Shown here piece after piece: positions 55,629 through 64,000 of a stretch of DNA of 64,000 nt (positions are counted from its first letter, which is position 1; each line of letters starts with the position of its first letter). The DNA is taken from NCBI GenBank assembly GCA_020846535.1, contig JADLDR010000199.1:1-64000 (forward strand), read 5' to 3'. This DNA comes from Armatimonadota bacterium. GTDB lineage: Bacteria; Armatimonadota; JADLDR01. The notes beneath the pieces are model-generated. The model searched no databases and was not told where the DNA came from. It saw only the letters and a program-made list of their open reading frames with translations. A program made the position numbers and the translations under genes.

Positions 55629-58292
55629 TCATTCTTCCATGACTGCGATCTCGGCCCAGTCGCGCAGGCGGATCCGCACTTTCCACCCGCCGCCGGTGCG
55701 GCTGACCGTGCATTGCGGCGGCCTGTCTCTGCCGTCAAGTCCGAAGAGACGGACGGCGGGCCGGGCGCGACCCTTCCGGAGGTAAACCCCCGAGACGCAG
55801 GTGATGGTTTTCTCCCGGCCTTCGATCCATCCTTTGCCGAGCCTGACGGGAGTGATGGGGAACATGCGGTTGATGGGGCCGTATGCGCCGCTCCCTTCGC
55901 CGGTCTGCGGGATATCCTCGATGGCGTAGTGGTAGTAGAGGGTCGCATGCCGTAGATAGGCCACCACCGCCTTCATGATCCTCCGAGCCGTGTCCTTTTG
56001 GCCGGAGGAGACGATGCCCAGTCCGATAGGACTTGCCAGGTGGCCGTTGAAGAGATCGGAAACGGCGGGCGGCTCCTGGCCGTCCTTTACGGCGAAGGGG
56101 TCGAAAGACTCCTGGGTTTCCGAAAACCGCTGCACCGGCAGGGCCTGCTCCTCGCCGGAAGTGGCGTAGGTGTTGGCGACCACGATCTTGCCGCGCCGGA
56201 GAGCGTATCGGCAGAGGCGAACCCGGGAGCCGATCCCGGCCAGGCTGCAATCCGTATAGCGCTGCCCGATCTTCCCATCGCCCGGGTTGATCTCCGCACT
56301 GACCCCATCCCAGACGCCGTAGGCGCGCTGGGCCGACCCGAACCAGCCCTGGCTGAATTCATCGATATAGAAGCCATCGAAGCCCACCTCATCCAATAAA
56401 AACTTCACCTGACCCATCAGAAAGCGATCCTGAGCGTTGCCGGGGGCGGGATAGACGCTCAGGGCGGTCTGCGGCCTGCCGCCGCGCGTATAGAGTTCCA
56501 GGGTGAGATTGCCGTCGGCGTCCCGTTTCACGCTGTCCCGCCAGGGCAGATGCGCCCGGTCGATGATCTTCGTCTGCTCGGGGGTGAGGCGGACATTGCC
56601 GGTCGCCGCTCCGCCCGCTTGAGGCAGCTGCTCTCCGCCCGGGATGCGCTTCGGAACGATGGTCACCCAGTCGGTTTCGATGCAGCCGACGCACCGGATG
56701 GCGGGATCCGCCGATTTCAAAGCGCGGATCGCCCTTCGCATCCGTTCCCTGTATTCCGGGCGCGGCCACACCCGGTCGAAACTGCCCGGGTCGTAATCGA
56801 GCCAGGGGGTCAGGGCCGCGATTCTCAGCTTTTTGCGCTTCAGATAGGCCCGCAGAGCCGGAGGGTCGTTCAGGATCGGGGAGGCGATATCGAAGAAGGC
56901 GAAGGGGCCGTCTACGGTGAAGTTCGCCTTCCAGTCCCGCCGGACCTGGTTGATGAAATCGAAGTAGCCCGCCCCTTCGGGAAGGAGATAGAGGCTCCAC
57001 CGGAAGGTATGGCCCTGGTCGGGCTGGAGGGTCATGCCCGCCATCGCCAGCCGCGCCTGATTGTCCGGGAGGCCCAGCCCGGGCTCGAACCGGAGCCGGA
57101 AGAGATTGTCTTCGATCAGCACGCCCAGGCGCTCCCGGGAGCCTGCCAGAAAGAGGGTGGGGTTCTCCGCCACGCCAGGGGAGAAGGCGCTCCGGAAGGG
57201 GGCGGGAGCCGTCAGGGTGTGGCGGAGGAGCAGGCCCACCGGCTCGCGACTATGGTTGGTCAGGCGGTCCTCGAACCGGATCCGGCCCGGTTCCGGAAAG
57301 ACTTTGCGTTGCAGCCGGAGGCGGCTGCCTTGAGCCTCTATCCGAAGGAGGCGGCTCGAAGCGGCGCGGATTCGGGGACGCCATCTGGTCTCGCTGCCTC
57401 CGGCCTCACCGGCAAGGTGGTTCCACCCGATCCGCTCGCCGGGATACGAATAGGCGCTCTCGATGAGGTAGGGGCCTCCCCTGCCGGTCCTGATCTGAAT
57501 CTGCCCCTGCCGGGATACCGACAGCGCCGCTCGCCCGGCCCGGATGCCCCGGACAGGCCGGGCGGGCCGGTAGGGGGCGGCCAGGGAGAGCCTGGCGATG
57601 CCTGCGCGAAAGTGAGACCGGACTTCGGCTGCGGAGAGCGCCCGGCTGTAGACTTTCACCTCATCGATCTTGCCGGGGAAATAGGCGGTGCGGGTATACG
57701 CCGGATCGTCGGCCTCGGGATCCCCGGCCACGCAGCCAATGAAGAATCGCTTCCCCGCCTCGATCACCGCCGCTTTGGAAGCCCGGGCGCTGACCGGCCT
57801 GCCGTCCACATAGAGGGTCAGCGTTCTGCCGTCGAACGTGCCTGTCAGGTGATGCCAGGAGCCGGGAGTCAGCAGGCTCTTGGCGCTGTTCCCCCCGCCG
57901 GAGATATACCACCAGCACTTTCCGTCGGCATAGTAGCTGAGGAGGTAGCTCTCGAAATGCTTGCCCAGGATGCCCGGCTCTCCCTGCACGCGGGATCGGG
58001 GATGCACCCATGCCTCCAGGGTGGCCTGCTTCCTCAAATCGAGCGCGGGCGGGCTGCCGCAGTCCACGAAATCGCCGATGCCGTCGAACTCCAGGCAATA
58101 GCCGCTTCCCTGTCGGACGTGGCGCGCCCCATGGATCCGCCCGTCGCAGCCGGAGCCGCTCGCATCGCGGGCAACGGAGCCGGAGCCTTCATCGAACGGG
58201 TAATGGGCGACCAGGCCCGGCTCCCCGCCCCATGCGGGGAAAGCCAGGAAAAGACTGAAGGCAGGCAGGAACCACCGGCGCAGGCGGCGCAT
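55629..58292 (-). CDS. Secreted LamG-domain glycosidase-like protein
   Basis: An 887-residue exported protein. A signal peptide (about 1-22) is followed by a LamG/concanavalin-like domain (about 25-225: LVAHYPFDEGSGSVARDASG, GSWHHLTGTFDGRTLTLYVD). A beta-rich middle region precedes a barrel-like C-terminal part with GFDGFYIDEFSQGW, a typical strand end for TIM-barrel glycosidases where the Asp/Glu pair could be catalytic. LamG modules often bind carbohydrate. A precise GH family was not recognised. It is the downstream end of a minus-strand block whose upstream genes are decayed. Confidence 0.78.
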   Translation of the reverse strand: MRRLRRWFLPAFSLFLAFPAWGGEPGLVAHYPFDEGSGSVARDASGSGCDGRIHGARHVRQGSGYCLEFDGIGDFVDCGSPPALDLRKQATLEAWVHPRSRVQGEPGILGKHFESYLLSYYADGKCWWYISGGGNSAKSLLTPGSWHHLTGTFDGRTLTLYVDGRPVSARASKAAVIEAGKRFFIGCVAGDPEADDPAYTRTAYFPGKIDEVKVYSRALSAAEVRSHFRAGIARLSLAAPYRPARPVRGIRAGRAALSVSRQGQIQIRTGRGGPYLIESAYSYPGERIGWNHLAGEAGGSETRWRPRIRAASSRLLRIEAQGSRLRLQRKVFPEPGRIRFEDRLTNHSREPVGLLLRHTLTAPAPFRSAFSPGVAENPTLFLAGSRERLGVLIEDNLFRLRFEPGLGLPDNQARLAMAGMTLQPDQGHTFRWSLYLLPEGAGYFDFINQVRRDWKANFTVDGPFAFFDIASPILNDPPALRAYLKRKKLRIAALTPWLDYDPGSFDRVWPRPEYRERMRRAIRALKSADPAIRCVGCIETDWVTIVPKRIPGGEQLPQAGGAATGNVRLTPEQTKIIDRAHLPWRDSVKRDADGNLTLELYTRGGRPQTALSVYPAPGNAQDRFLMGQVKFLLDEVGFDGFYIDEFSQGWFGSAQRAYGVWDGVSAEINPGDGKIGQRYTDCSLAGIGSRVRLCRYALRRGKIVVANTYATSGEEQALPVQRFSETQESFDPFAVKDGQEPPAVSDLFNGHLASPIGLGIVSSGQKDTARRIMKAVVAYLRHATLYYHYAIEDIPQTGEGSGAYGPINRMFPITPVRLGKGWIEGREKTITCVSGVYLRKGRARPAVRLFGLDGRDRPPQCTVSRTGGGWKVRIRLRDWAEIAVMEE

Positions 58293-58334
58293 GGAGTTCT
58301 CCTTTCAGGGAGGCGGGTGTAAGCAGATTCTTTA

Positions 58335-58955
58335 CGGGATGGGGATGTCCTGCCTGCGCTCAGTCTGCGGTGACAGAGCGGCGGAGAGATCCCCGGTAAA
58401 GGCCGTCCGGAACCGCTCTCCGGCCCCGGCCCATCGAATCGAACCACCCGGGCGGGAAGGCCGGTACGCAAAGACTCGTTGGCGGCCCAGCCGATGGCGG
58501 TGATGTGGAGCGCATCGCAGAGGCCCTGCGGCGGATCTGCGCTCTGCGCGATGGCCGACAGGAAGGCGCGCAGGCAGCCCTCCCAGGCGGACCGGTGGCC
58601 GCCCCGGTCCGCTTCCATGCCTGCCAGCCCGCATTCCCGTTCCAGGGTGTCCAGGTCTTTCCAGGCCGAAAGCGTTCCGTCTTCCACCACGGCGGCGCGG
58701 TCGAACTCGAAGCACCCGCCCGCGCCCTGGAGGCAGTAGCCCGGCTGCGGCGGACGCCAGGAGAAGACATCGTCTACGAACTCCAGGATGCGGCCCGACG
58801 GCAGCTTCCCGACCGTGGTTACGCGGTCGTGCTTGGCGTATCCGGGCATGGTGCGGGGGCCGTAGCTGTAGACTTCGGCCACGCGCTCTCCGAACACCTC
58901 CAGGAGCGGCATGGCGTTATGCACCGCGCTGACCCGGCCCCCGATCCTGCCACCG
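58335..58955 (-). pseudogene. C-terminal fragment of a Gfo/Idh/MocA oxidoreductase
   Basis: A frame of about 205 codons encodes VHNAMPLLEVFGERVAEVYS, GAGGCFEFDRAAVVEDGTLS and AFLSAIAQSADPPQGLCDAL followed by ANESLRTGLPARVVRF, the C-terminal domain pattern of Gfo/Idh/MocA proteins. No Rossmann domain or start is present, and the natural stop is not clear: the frame runs on into the next gene. It adjoins, out of frame, the truncated isochorismatase-like gene. Confidence 0.6.
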
Positions 58956-58956
58956 G

Positions 58957-59460
58957 TTCGGTGCTGCCGGGAGCGCGGAGGATGCACATATCGGCTGCGA
59001 ATCCGGCGTAGACCAGGTTTTCGATGCCGCGCCGGCGCAGGATGCGGTCGAATGGAGAGGTTTGTAGCGCAAGCGGCTTGCCGGGAAGCGCGGCCACCAC
59101 CCGGGTGCGGTCCATCCGGGCGTAAGGGGACGCCGTTTCGAAATCCGGGCCGTGGCTGCGAGCGACAATCTTCGCCCGGTGGCCCGGAACCACCTCGGGC
59201 GGCCCCTCCGGGAGGGTCGGGCCGGGCGGGTCCAGCGCATCCAGGCCGTCCGGATGCCTGGCCCAGATCAGGGGATGCTCCACATGGCAGACGACTCTCC
59301 CTGCCCGGCGGGCCGCATCCATGGCCGGGCGGATCGCCTCAGCCATGATACGCTCCGCTTCCTGAAACCACGCCTCGCAGCTCTGACCGACGAAGAAGTT
59401 CGGATCGATCTGGGGCCGCCCTCGCAGCCGATATCCCAGCAGTGTCAGCGTGCCGGGCAT
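58957..59460 (-). pseudogene. Truncated isochorismatase-like hydrolase
   Basis: Starting at ATG 59460 with AGGAGGGG upstream, about 165 residues resemble a cysteine-hydrolase/isochorismatase fold (VVCHVEHPLIWARHP, ENLVYAGFAADMCILRAPG with the candidate nucleophile Cys). The N-terminal catalytic Asp strand is not evident, and similarity ends at GSTEPVAG, where coding passes to the Gfo/Idh/MocA-like fragment in another frame. A deletion fusion (or assembly chimera) is likely. Confidence 0.6.
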
Positions 59461-60050
59461 GGCGCTTCCCCTCCTGATATCGGAATGTTCGCGCTTCGAT
59501 TCTACAGGCGGGCGGAGCTTTCCTGCCGGTTGGGGCAGAATCGAATTGTCTTTATCTACAGATTTCAGTATATAATGGCTTTTGCTTCATAATAAGGCTG
59601 CCTGGCCCGCCGGGGCGGAGTTCGGGGCTTTGGGAGATCGTTACCTAACCCCCCGACCCCCTTCCCGAAACGGGAAGGGGGAGTGGATGGTGCTGTAAAA
59701 CAACGCACTATCTGTCCCCCTCTCCCCGCTTCGGGGAGAGGGGTTAGGGGAGAGAGGTAACCCCGTCCCCGCTTCGGGGAGAGGGGTTAGGGGAGAGAGG
59801 TAATCCAGGCCAGGGGAGAGAGGGAACCCATCCCCCAGGAACAGCAGATGGTATGAAGCGAAAGTCCTAATGCAAATGCTCTATCCGGGCTTTCCAATTA
59901 TCGGAAAGGACAGCAGGCCGGTTTCCTCTATCGCCGGAAGGACTTTGAAGCGAGGGGTCGAAAACCCGGAAGGATATTTGATCTGATGCCAGCACGCTTT
60001 CCGGCTATCCCCGTCGGCCCGGTCCGGGGAAGGAGTGGAGGAAGATTCCT
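59461..60050. repeat. Intergenic region with family C copy 4
   Basis: The family C core begins at 59640 (GTTACCTAACCCCCCGA). Its right arm is duplicated in tandem (59725-59760 and about 59767-59803, CCCCGCTTCGGGGAGAGGGG followed by GAGAGAGGTAA). An AGCGAAAGTCC motif lies at about 59858. No gene is supported in 59461-60050. Confidence 0.7.
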
Positions 60051-61067
60051 GTGAGAAGACACATCCATCGGACATGGCCTCGCCTGCTTGCCATGTCGCT
60101 GGCGCTTTCCGGCCTCAGCCTAGCCTCTGCGGCCGGAGCGAAAGAGCCTGCGCCCGCCAGCCGCAGGGCGGCCCTGCTCGAGACGGCGGAGAGAGGGCCT
60201 GCCGCGATCCCGCAGCTTTCGGCGGCCCTGCAAGACGATAATGCGGTCGTGCGGCGCACGGCGGCCCGCATCCTGGCAGTGATGGGGCGGCCCGCTCGCC
60301 CGGCCCTCGCTCGGGCGCTGGGCAACAGCGACTTCGTGGTGCGGCAGGCGGCGCTCCGGGCGGTATGCAGTCCCCTTGTTCCCGGCAGCCTCCCCTACCT
60401 GGAGCGGGCGATGAAGGATCAAAGCCCCGCGATGCGCCTGGCCGCCGTGAACCTCCTGATCCGCATGAAGCCGCGCGCCCCAGCCGTCACCCGGGCGCTC
60501 GAAAGGGCGCGCGCCGACAGGATGCCCGCCATCCGGTCGGCGGCGGCGCGGGCGCTCTGGCCCTTCACCAAAGAGACGATCCTGGTTCGCGACCGCAAGG
60601 ACTGGGATCACGAGGTTCATGTGAGCCGGACGATCCCGCTGCCGAAAGAAGGATGGCGCTTCCAGGCCGACCCGAAGCAGGACGGCCACCTGAGGAAGTG
60701 GTACGAGCCGGATTTCGACGATACTGCCTGGACGCCCATTCATATCGAGGAAGCGTGGGAATCGCAGGGGCATCCGGGGCTGGACGGGGTCGCCTGGTAC
60801 CGGGGAGCCTTCGATCTTCCCGCAAAGCCCGACCTGCTGGCCGTGGAGATCCGATTCGAGGGAGTGGATGAGTGCGCCTGGGTCTGGATCAACGGGCGCT
60901 TCGCCGGGCAGCACGATATCGGGCCGGAAGGGTGGGACAAGCCCTTTGCGCTCGATATTACCGGGGACGTGCGCTGGGGCGAGAGAAACCGGATCGCCGT
61001 GCGGGTGGAGGACAGCGCCCAGGCGGGCGGCATTTGGAAGCCGGTTCGAATCGAGGCGCTGAAATGA
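60051..61067 (+). CDS. Exported HEAT-repeat protein with C-terminal carbohydrate-binding-like domain
   Basis: A 338-residue protein with a signal peptide (about 1-30). HEAT-like helical repeats (about 35-165: AALQDDNAVVRRTAARILAV, ALGNSDFVVRQAALRAV) are followed by a beta-sandwich (about 195-338: VAWYRGAFDLPAK, AWVWINGRFAGQHD) like the sugar-binding domain of GH2 proteins. The GTG start has GGAGGAAG upstream. Its stop overlaps the next ATG (ATGA). The combination suggests a scaffold or glycan-binding partner of the next gene. No enzymatic motif is visible. Confidence 0.8.
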   Translation: MRRHIHRTWPRLLAMSLALSGLSLASAAGAKEPAPASRRAALLETAERGPAAIPQLSAALQDDNAVVRRTAARILAVMGRPARPALARALGNSDFVVRQAALRAVCSPLVPGSLPYLERAMKDQSPAMRLAAVNLLIRMKPRAPAVTRALERARADRMPAIRSAAARALWPFTKETILVRDRKDWDHEVHVSRTIPLPKEGWRFQADPKQDGHLRKWYEPDFDDTAWTPIHIEEAWESQGHPGLDGVAWYRGAFDLPAKPDLLAVEIRFEGVDECAWVWINGRFAGQHDIGPEGWDKPFALDITGDVRWGERNRIAVRVEDSAQAGGIWKPVRIEALK

Positions 61068-64000
61068 CCCGAAAGATCTCCCGTTTTCTGCGAACGATCC
61101 TGCCGCTTGCGGCTCTGTGCCTCCATGCGGCGGCCGACGGGAAGGAGGCCGTCCCGGCCTGGCAAAAAGCCTATACCGGCGATGACGCCACCGGGCCGGA
61201 GGTGATCGCGCTCTGGCAGTTCGCTCCCAGTCAGGCGGGCCGCGACAGTTCCGGTCGCGGTCACGACCTGACGCTCCGGGGCCAGGCCCGCTTCCTGACC
61301 GAAGGCCCCTTCGGCGGCTGCCTGGAGTCGTTCCCTGCGGGCGAATCCGGCGACCGGCCCCAGGGCGCGGTCGCCAAATACGACCCGCGCCTCTCTCCGG
61401 CGGGGGCGTTCACCCTGGAACTCTGGTTCAAGCCCAAGCCGGAGATCGCTCGGGCCGGCGATTTCTTCCTCATCGATAAGAAATACTACAACTACGCTAA
61501 AGATATCCCTGAAGCCAACTGGGATTACTGTCTCTGCCTGGTCCGGTCGGGCAAGGGCCGGTTCCGCCTCCAGGCCCACCTGGGATACGGCAGGGATTCG
61601 GCGGTCTACTCCTCCTCCGAGATCGAACTGCCGCCAGGCAGGTGGCGGCATCTGGCGTTCGCCTACGACGGCGCGGGCACGGCGCGCTTTTTCGTCGATG
61701 GCCGACCGGCGGGCAGGATGTTCCACGAGGGCCGCGGGCCGGTCGCCCCGGGCCGCTACGACCTGGTGATCGGCGACCGCTACGGGAGCGTCCACAGCGG
61801 ATGCCCGGGCTGCATCGCTCAGGTTCGCCTCTCCGGCGGGATCGTGCCCGACTTTTCCGGTGGCCTCGACATCGATCCGGCGGGCGGGCGGACAGCCTTT
61901 GTCCGCATGGAGAAAAACGCGGCGGTGTCTCTCACTCTGAGCAACGATACCGGGCGGGCGCTCGATGCCGGGTCCGTGCGGATCGCCTTCGCCGGAGAGC
62001 ATCGCTCCTTCGTCATCCCTGCCCTGCCATCGAAGGGGAAGCGCGTCCTGTCCGTGCCGGTCGACACGGCCCTGCGCCCGGGCGTGTATCCGATGGAGGT
62101 CGCTGCCTCAATTTCAGCCGGAGCGCGTTCTTACCGGACCCGCGAGAGCTTTTCCGTGGTGATTGCCCCTCGCCCGCTGCCGGGCCGGATGCCGGTGGTG
62201 ATGTGGGGCTACGGCGACCTGCCCCGCCTGAAGCAGATCGGCTTTACCCATGTGCTGGCAAGCCTTCAGGATTACGGCCGCATCTGGGAGGCCGGAAGGC
62301 CGGTGCAGGCCCAGAGCGCGGGCGATGTCGCGGAAAGCGCCCGGATGCTGGACGAATATCTCGGCGTCGGCATCGGCGCGGTCGCTTACACCTATCCGGG
62401 GTCATGGCTGGCGAGCAATCCGGCCCTGAAGTCGCGCTTCGACCGGATCGACCGCTTCGGGCAGCCGCGCGGCCATGACAATGTGTGCGCCTCTTTCCCG
62501 GAGGTGCAAATGTTCGGCTACAATGTGGGAGCCTCTATCGCGCGTACCTACGGGACGTTCCCGGCCCTTCAGTCGTCGCTCATCCACTCCGAGGTGAGAG
62601 ACGCCACCGATCTCTGCTTTCACCCGCACGACCGCGCCGCCTGCTGGAAGGCGACCGGCGAGGATATCCCCCTCGAAATCCAGAGCAAAGCGGGCCTGAG
62701 CCGGTCGGGAATCAAGGGCTTCCCGGACAATCAAATTTTGCCGGACAACGACCGCATCCTGCGCTTTTACCGCTGGTTCTGGAAGGACGGCGACGGCTGG
62801 AACCGGCTGCACACCCGCGTTCACGAAGGCTTGAAATCGACGGGCCGGAAAGACCTGTGGACATTTTTCGATCCGGCGGTGCGCGTTCCGAGCGTCTGGG
62901 GGAGCGGGGGAGGAGTCGATGTCCTCTCACAGTGGACGTATTCCTATCCCGATCCGATCAAGATCGGCCAGGCGACCGACGAGCTTTTTGCGATGGCGGC
63001 AGGCAGGCCCGGGCAGCAGGTCATGAAGATGACCCAGATCATCTGGTACCGCTCCGGCACTGCCCCAAAGCTGCCCCTGGAGGCGTCGAGGCGAGCGACC
63101 TGGGAGAAGCAGAAGCCCGATGCGGAATTCATTACCATCGCGCCCGACCACCTGCGCGAAGCCTTCTGGTCGAAGATGTCCCGCCCTATCCGGGGCATCA
63201 TGTACCATGGCTGGGAGTCTCTGGTGGATACAGGCAGCACGCGCGGCTATCGCTTCACCCACCCGCAGACCGCTGCAACGCTTGCGGATCTGATCCGCAC
63301 GGTCGTGCGCCCGCTGGGGCCTGCGCTCTTGCAGGTTCCCGACCGCAAGAGCGATGTGGCGCTCCTGGAAAGCTTCAGCTCTCAGGTCTTCGCAGGCCGC
63401 GGCGCGAGCGGTTGGAGCGAGGGCTGGGAGGCGGATATGCACCTTATCCTCCAGTGGGCACGGATCCAGCCGAAAATTCTGTATGAAGAGACCGTCCTCC
63501 GCGACGGCCTCGGCGATTACCGCGTGCTGGTGATGCCCTACTGCGATGTCCTCACCGAGAGCGTCGCCCGGAAGGTGAAAGCCTTCCAGAAGCGCGGCGG
63601 CATCGTCGTCGCCGACGAATACCTGACCCCCGCGCTGGTCCCGGATATCGTGGTTCCGGCCTACACGCGCACCGGCAGGGCGCGGGCCGACAAGGCCGCC
63701 CTCCAGGCTCGCGCCTCCGGCCTTCGCAGGGAACTGGACCCCTTCTATACCCGGTACGGCGACTCCGGCAGCTCCGATGTTGTCGTTCGCTTCCGCAAAT
63801 ACCGGGATTCCGACTATCTCTTCGCCCTGAACGACAGGCGCGCCTTCGGGAATTATGTCGGGTGCCACGGCCTGGTGATGGAGAAGGGACTTCCCCATTC
63901 GGGCGGCCTTCTGGTCCGGCGCTCCGGCGGCTATGTCTACGATCTGGTTTCTCACCGGCCCGTGCCATCGAAGGCCGGGCGGGGCGCTCTGCGCTTCTCG
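61064..64000 (+). CDS. Secreted LamG / glycosidase-like protein, runs off the window
   Basis: The ATG at 61064 overlaps the preceding stop, and the frame stays open to the last base (at least 978 codons). A signal peptide (about 1-25) is followed by a LamG-like domain (about 45-255: AFTLELWFKPKPEI, GRWRHLAFAYDGAGTARFFV), beta-sandwich material, a barrel-like region (PVVMWGYGDLPRLKQIGFTH onward) and a segment YRVLVMPYCDVLTESVARKV reminiscent of the GH42 trimerisation/amidotransferase-like domain. The glycoside-hydrolase family is not certain. It is translationally coupled to the HEAT-repeat gene. Confidence 0.75.
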   Translation, partial: MTRKISRFLRTILPLAALCLHAAADGKEAVPAWQKAYTGDDATGPEVIALWQFAPSQAGRDSSGRGHDLTLRGQARFLTEGPFGGCLESFPAGESGDRPQGAVAKYDPRLSPAGAFTLELWFKPKPEIARAGDFFLIDKKYYNYAKDIPEANWDYCLCLVRSGKGRFRLQAHLGYGRDSAVYSSSEIELPPGRWRHLAFAYDGAGTARFFVDGRPAGRMFHEGRGPVAPGRYDLVIGDRYGSVHSGCPGCIAQVRLSGGIVPDFSGGLDIDPAGGRTAFVRMEKNAAVSLTLSNDTGRALDAGSVRIAFAGEHRSFVIPALPSKGKRVLSVPVDTALRPGVYPMEVAASISAGARSYRTRESFSVVIAPRPLPGRMPVVMWGYGDLPRLKQIGFTHVLASLQDYGRIWEAGRPVQAQSAGDVAESARMLDEYLGVGIGAVAYTYPGSWLASNPALKSRFDRIDRFGQPRGHDNVCASFPEVQMFGYNVGASIARTYGTFPALQSSLIHSEVRDATDLCFHPHDRAACWKATGEDIPLEIQSKAGLSRSGIKGFPDNQILPDNDRILRFYRWFWKDGDGWNRLHTRVHEGLKSTGRKDLWTFFDPAVRVPSVWGSGGGVDVLSQWTYSYPDPIKIGQATDELFAMAAGRPGQQVMKMTQIIWYRSGTAPKLPLEASRRATWEKQKPDAEFITIAPDHLREAFWSKMSRPIRGIMYHGWESLVDTGSTRGYRFTHPQTAATLADLIRTVVRPLGPALLQVPDRKSDVALLESFSSQVFAGRGASGWSEGWEADMHLILQWARIQPKILYEETVLRDGLGDYRVLVMPYCDVLTESVARKVKAFQKRGGIVVADEYLTPALVPDIVVPAYTRTGRARADKAALQARASGLRRELDPFYTRYGDSGSSDVVVRFRKYRDSDYLFALNDRRAFGNYVGCHGLVMEKGLPHSGGLLVRRSGGYVYDLVSHRPVPSKAGRGALRFS

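Noticed and set aside
59700-59830. Possible CRISPR-like array
   Set aside because: The repeated block is two tandem copies of a G/C-rich hairpin arm with no unique spacers, and no cas genes are present.

Overview
The window is high-GC bacterial chromosome, probably from an Armatimonadota-like lineage. The best clue is the type IV prepilin-like protein at 41714-42487. It has a [10 protein letters not shown] leader followed by an [12 protein letters not shown] stretch and an H-x9-DG motif near its C-terminus, a combination expanded in Armatimonadota and Planctomycetota. A PilQ/GspD-type secretin and many families for glycan and plant- or animal-polymer breakdown fit the same picture. The taxonomic call is inference. 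I see no rRNA, tRNA or CRISPR array.

Layout: 291-3709 holds a secretin and a membrane-anchored HExxH peptidase. 4381-7705 is a tight operon (TPP enzyme, Nudix hydrolase, URO-D-like methyltransferase). 7733-8947 is a DUF4143-type ATPase with its own promoter and operator palindrome. 9374-14476 is a four-gene minus-strand operon (sialidase-like, short sialidase-like, Gfo/Idh/MocA, duplicated ADP-ribosylglycohydrolase). 14860-18334 has a prepilin remnant, a GH38 alpha-mannosidase and a Cys/Met-rich YHS protein. 18949-22606 has a predicted outer-membrane barrel and a GGDEF/HD-GYP c-di-GMP protein. 22632-28901 is a two-gene unit of a large P-loop ATPase and a DNA methylase behind a strong sigma-70 promoter. 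29024-41153 is a patchwork of DUF4838, Gfo/Idh/MocA, phytanoyl-CoA-dioxygenase-like, NagA-like and TMEM175-like genes, with an AT-rich islet of small membrane proteins. 41569-47680 holds the prepilin with a consensus promoter, a DHDPS/epimerase pair, ThuA, an orphan FlhG/MinD and an SDR. 48037-64000 holds a GH2-like enzyme, a classical ADP-ribosylglycohydrolase, a second URO-D-like protein, LamG-containing glycosidase-like proteins and several decayed genes.

Taken together, most metabolic genes form a dispersed toolkit for taking up and oxidising complex glycans: exo-acting hydrolases, NAD-dependent sugar oxidoreductases, deacetylase, sugar lyase/epimerase and ThuA-like proteins. They sit in small independent units rather than in one PUL.

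The most striking non-coding feature is the density of interspersed repeats. At least five unrelated families occupy almost every long intergenic gap. One is a MITE-like element with about 20-bp terminal inverted repeats (four copies). At 18526-18913 one copy of this element contains a copy of another family.

The best candidate for an undescribed system is the ATPase plus zinc-ribbon DNA methylase pair (22632-28966). It resembles the core of BREX/Pgl-type defence, but no phosphatase, nuclease or protease partner is in the window.
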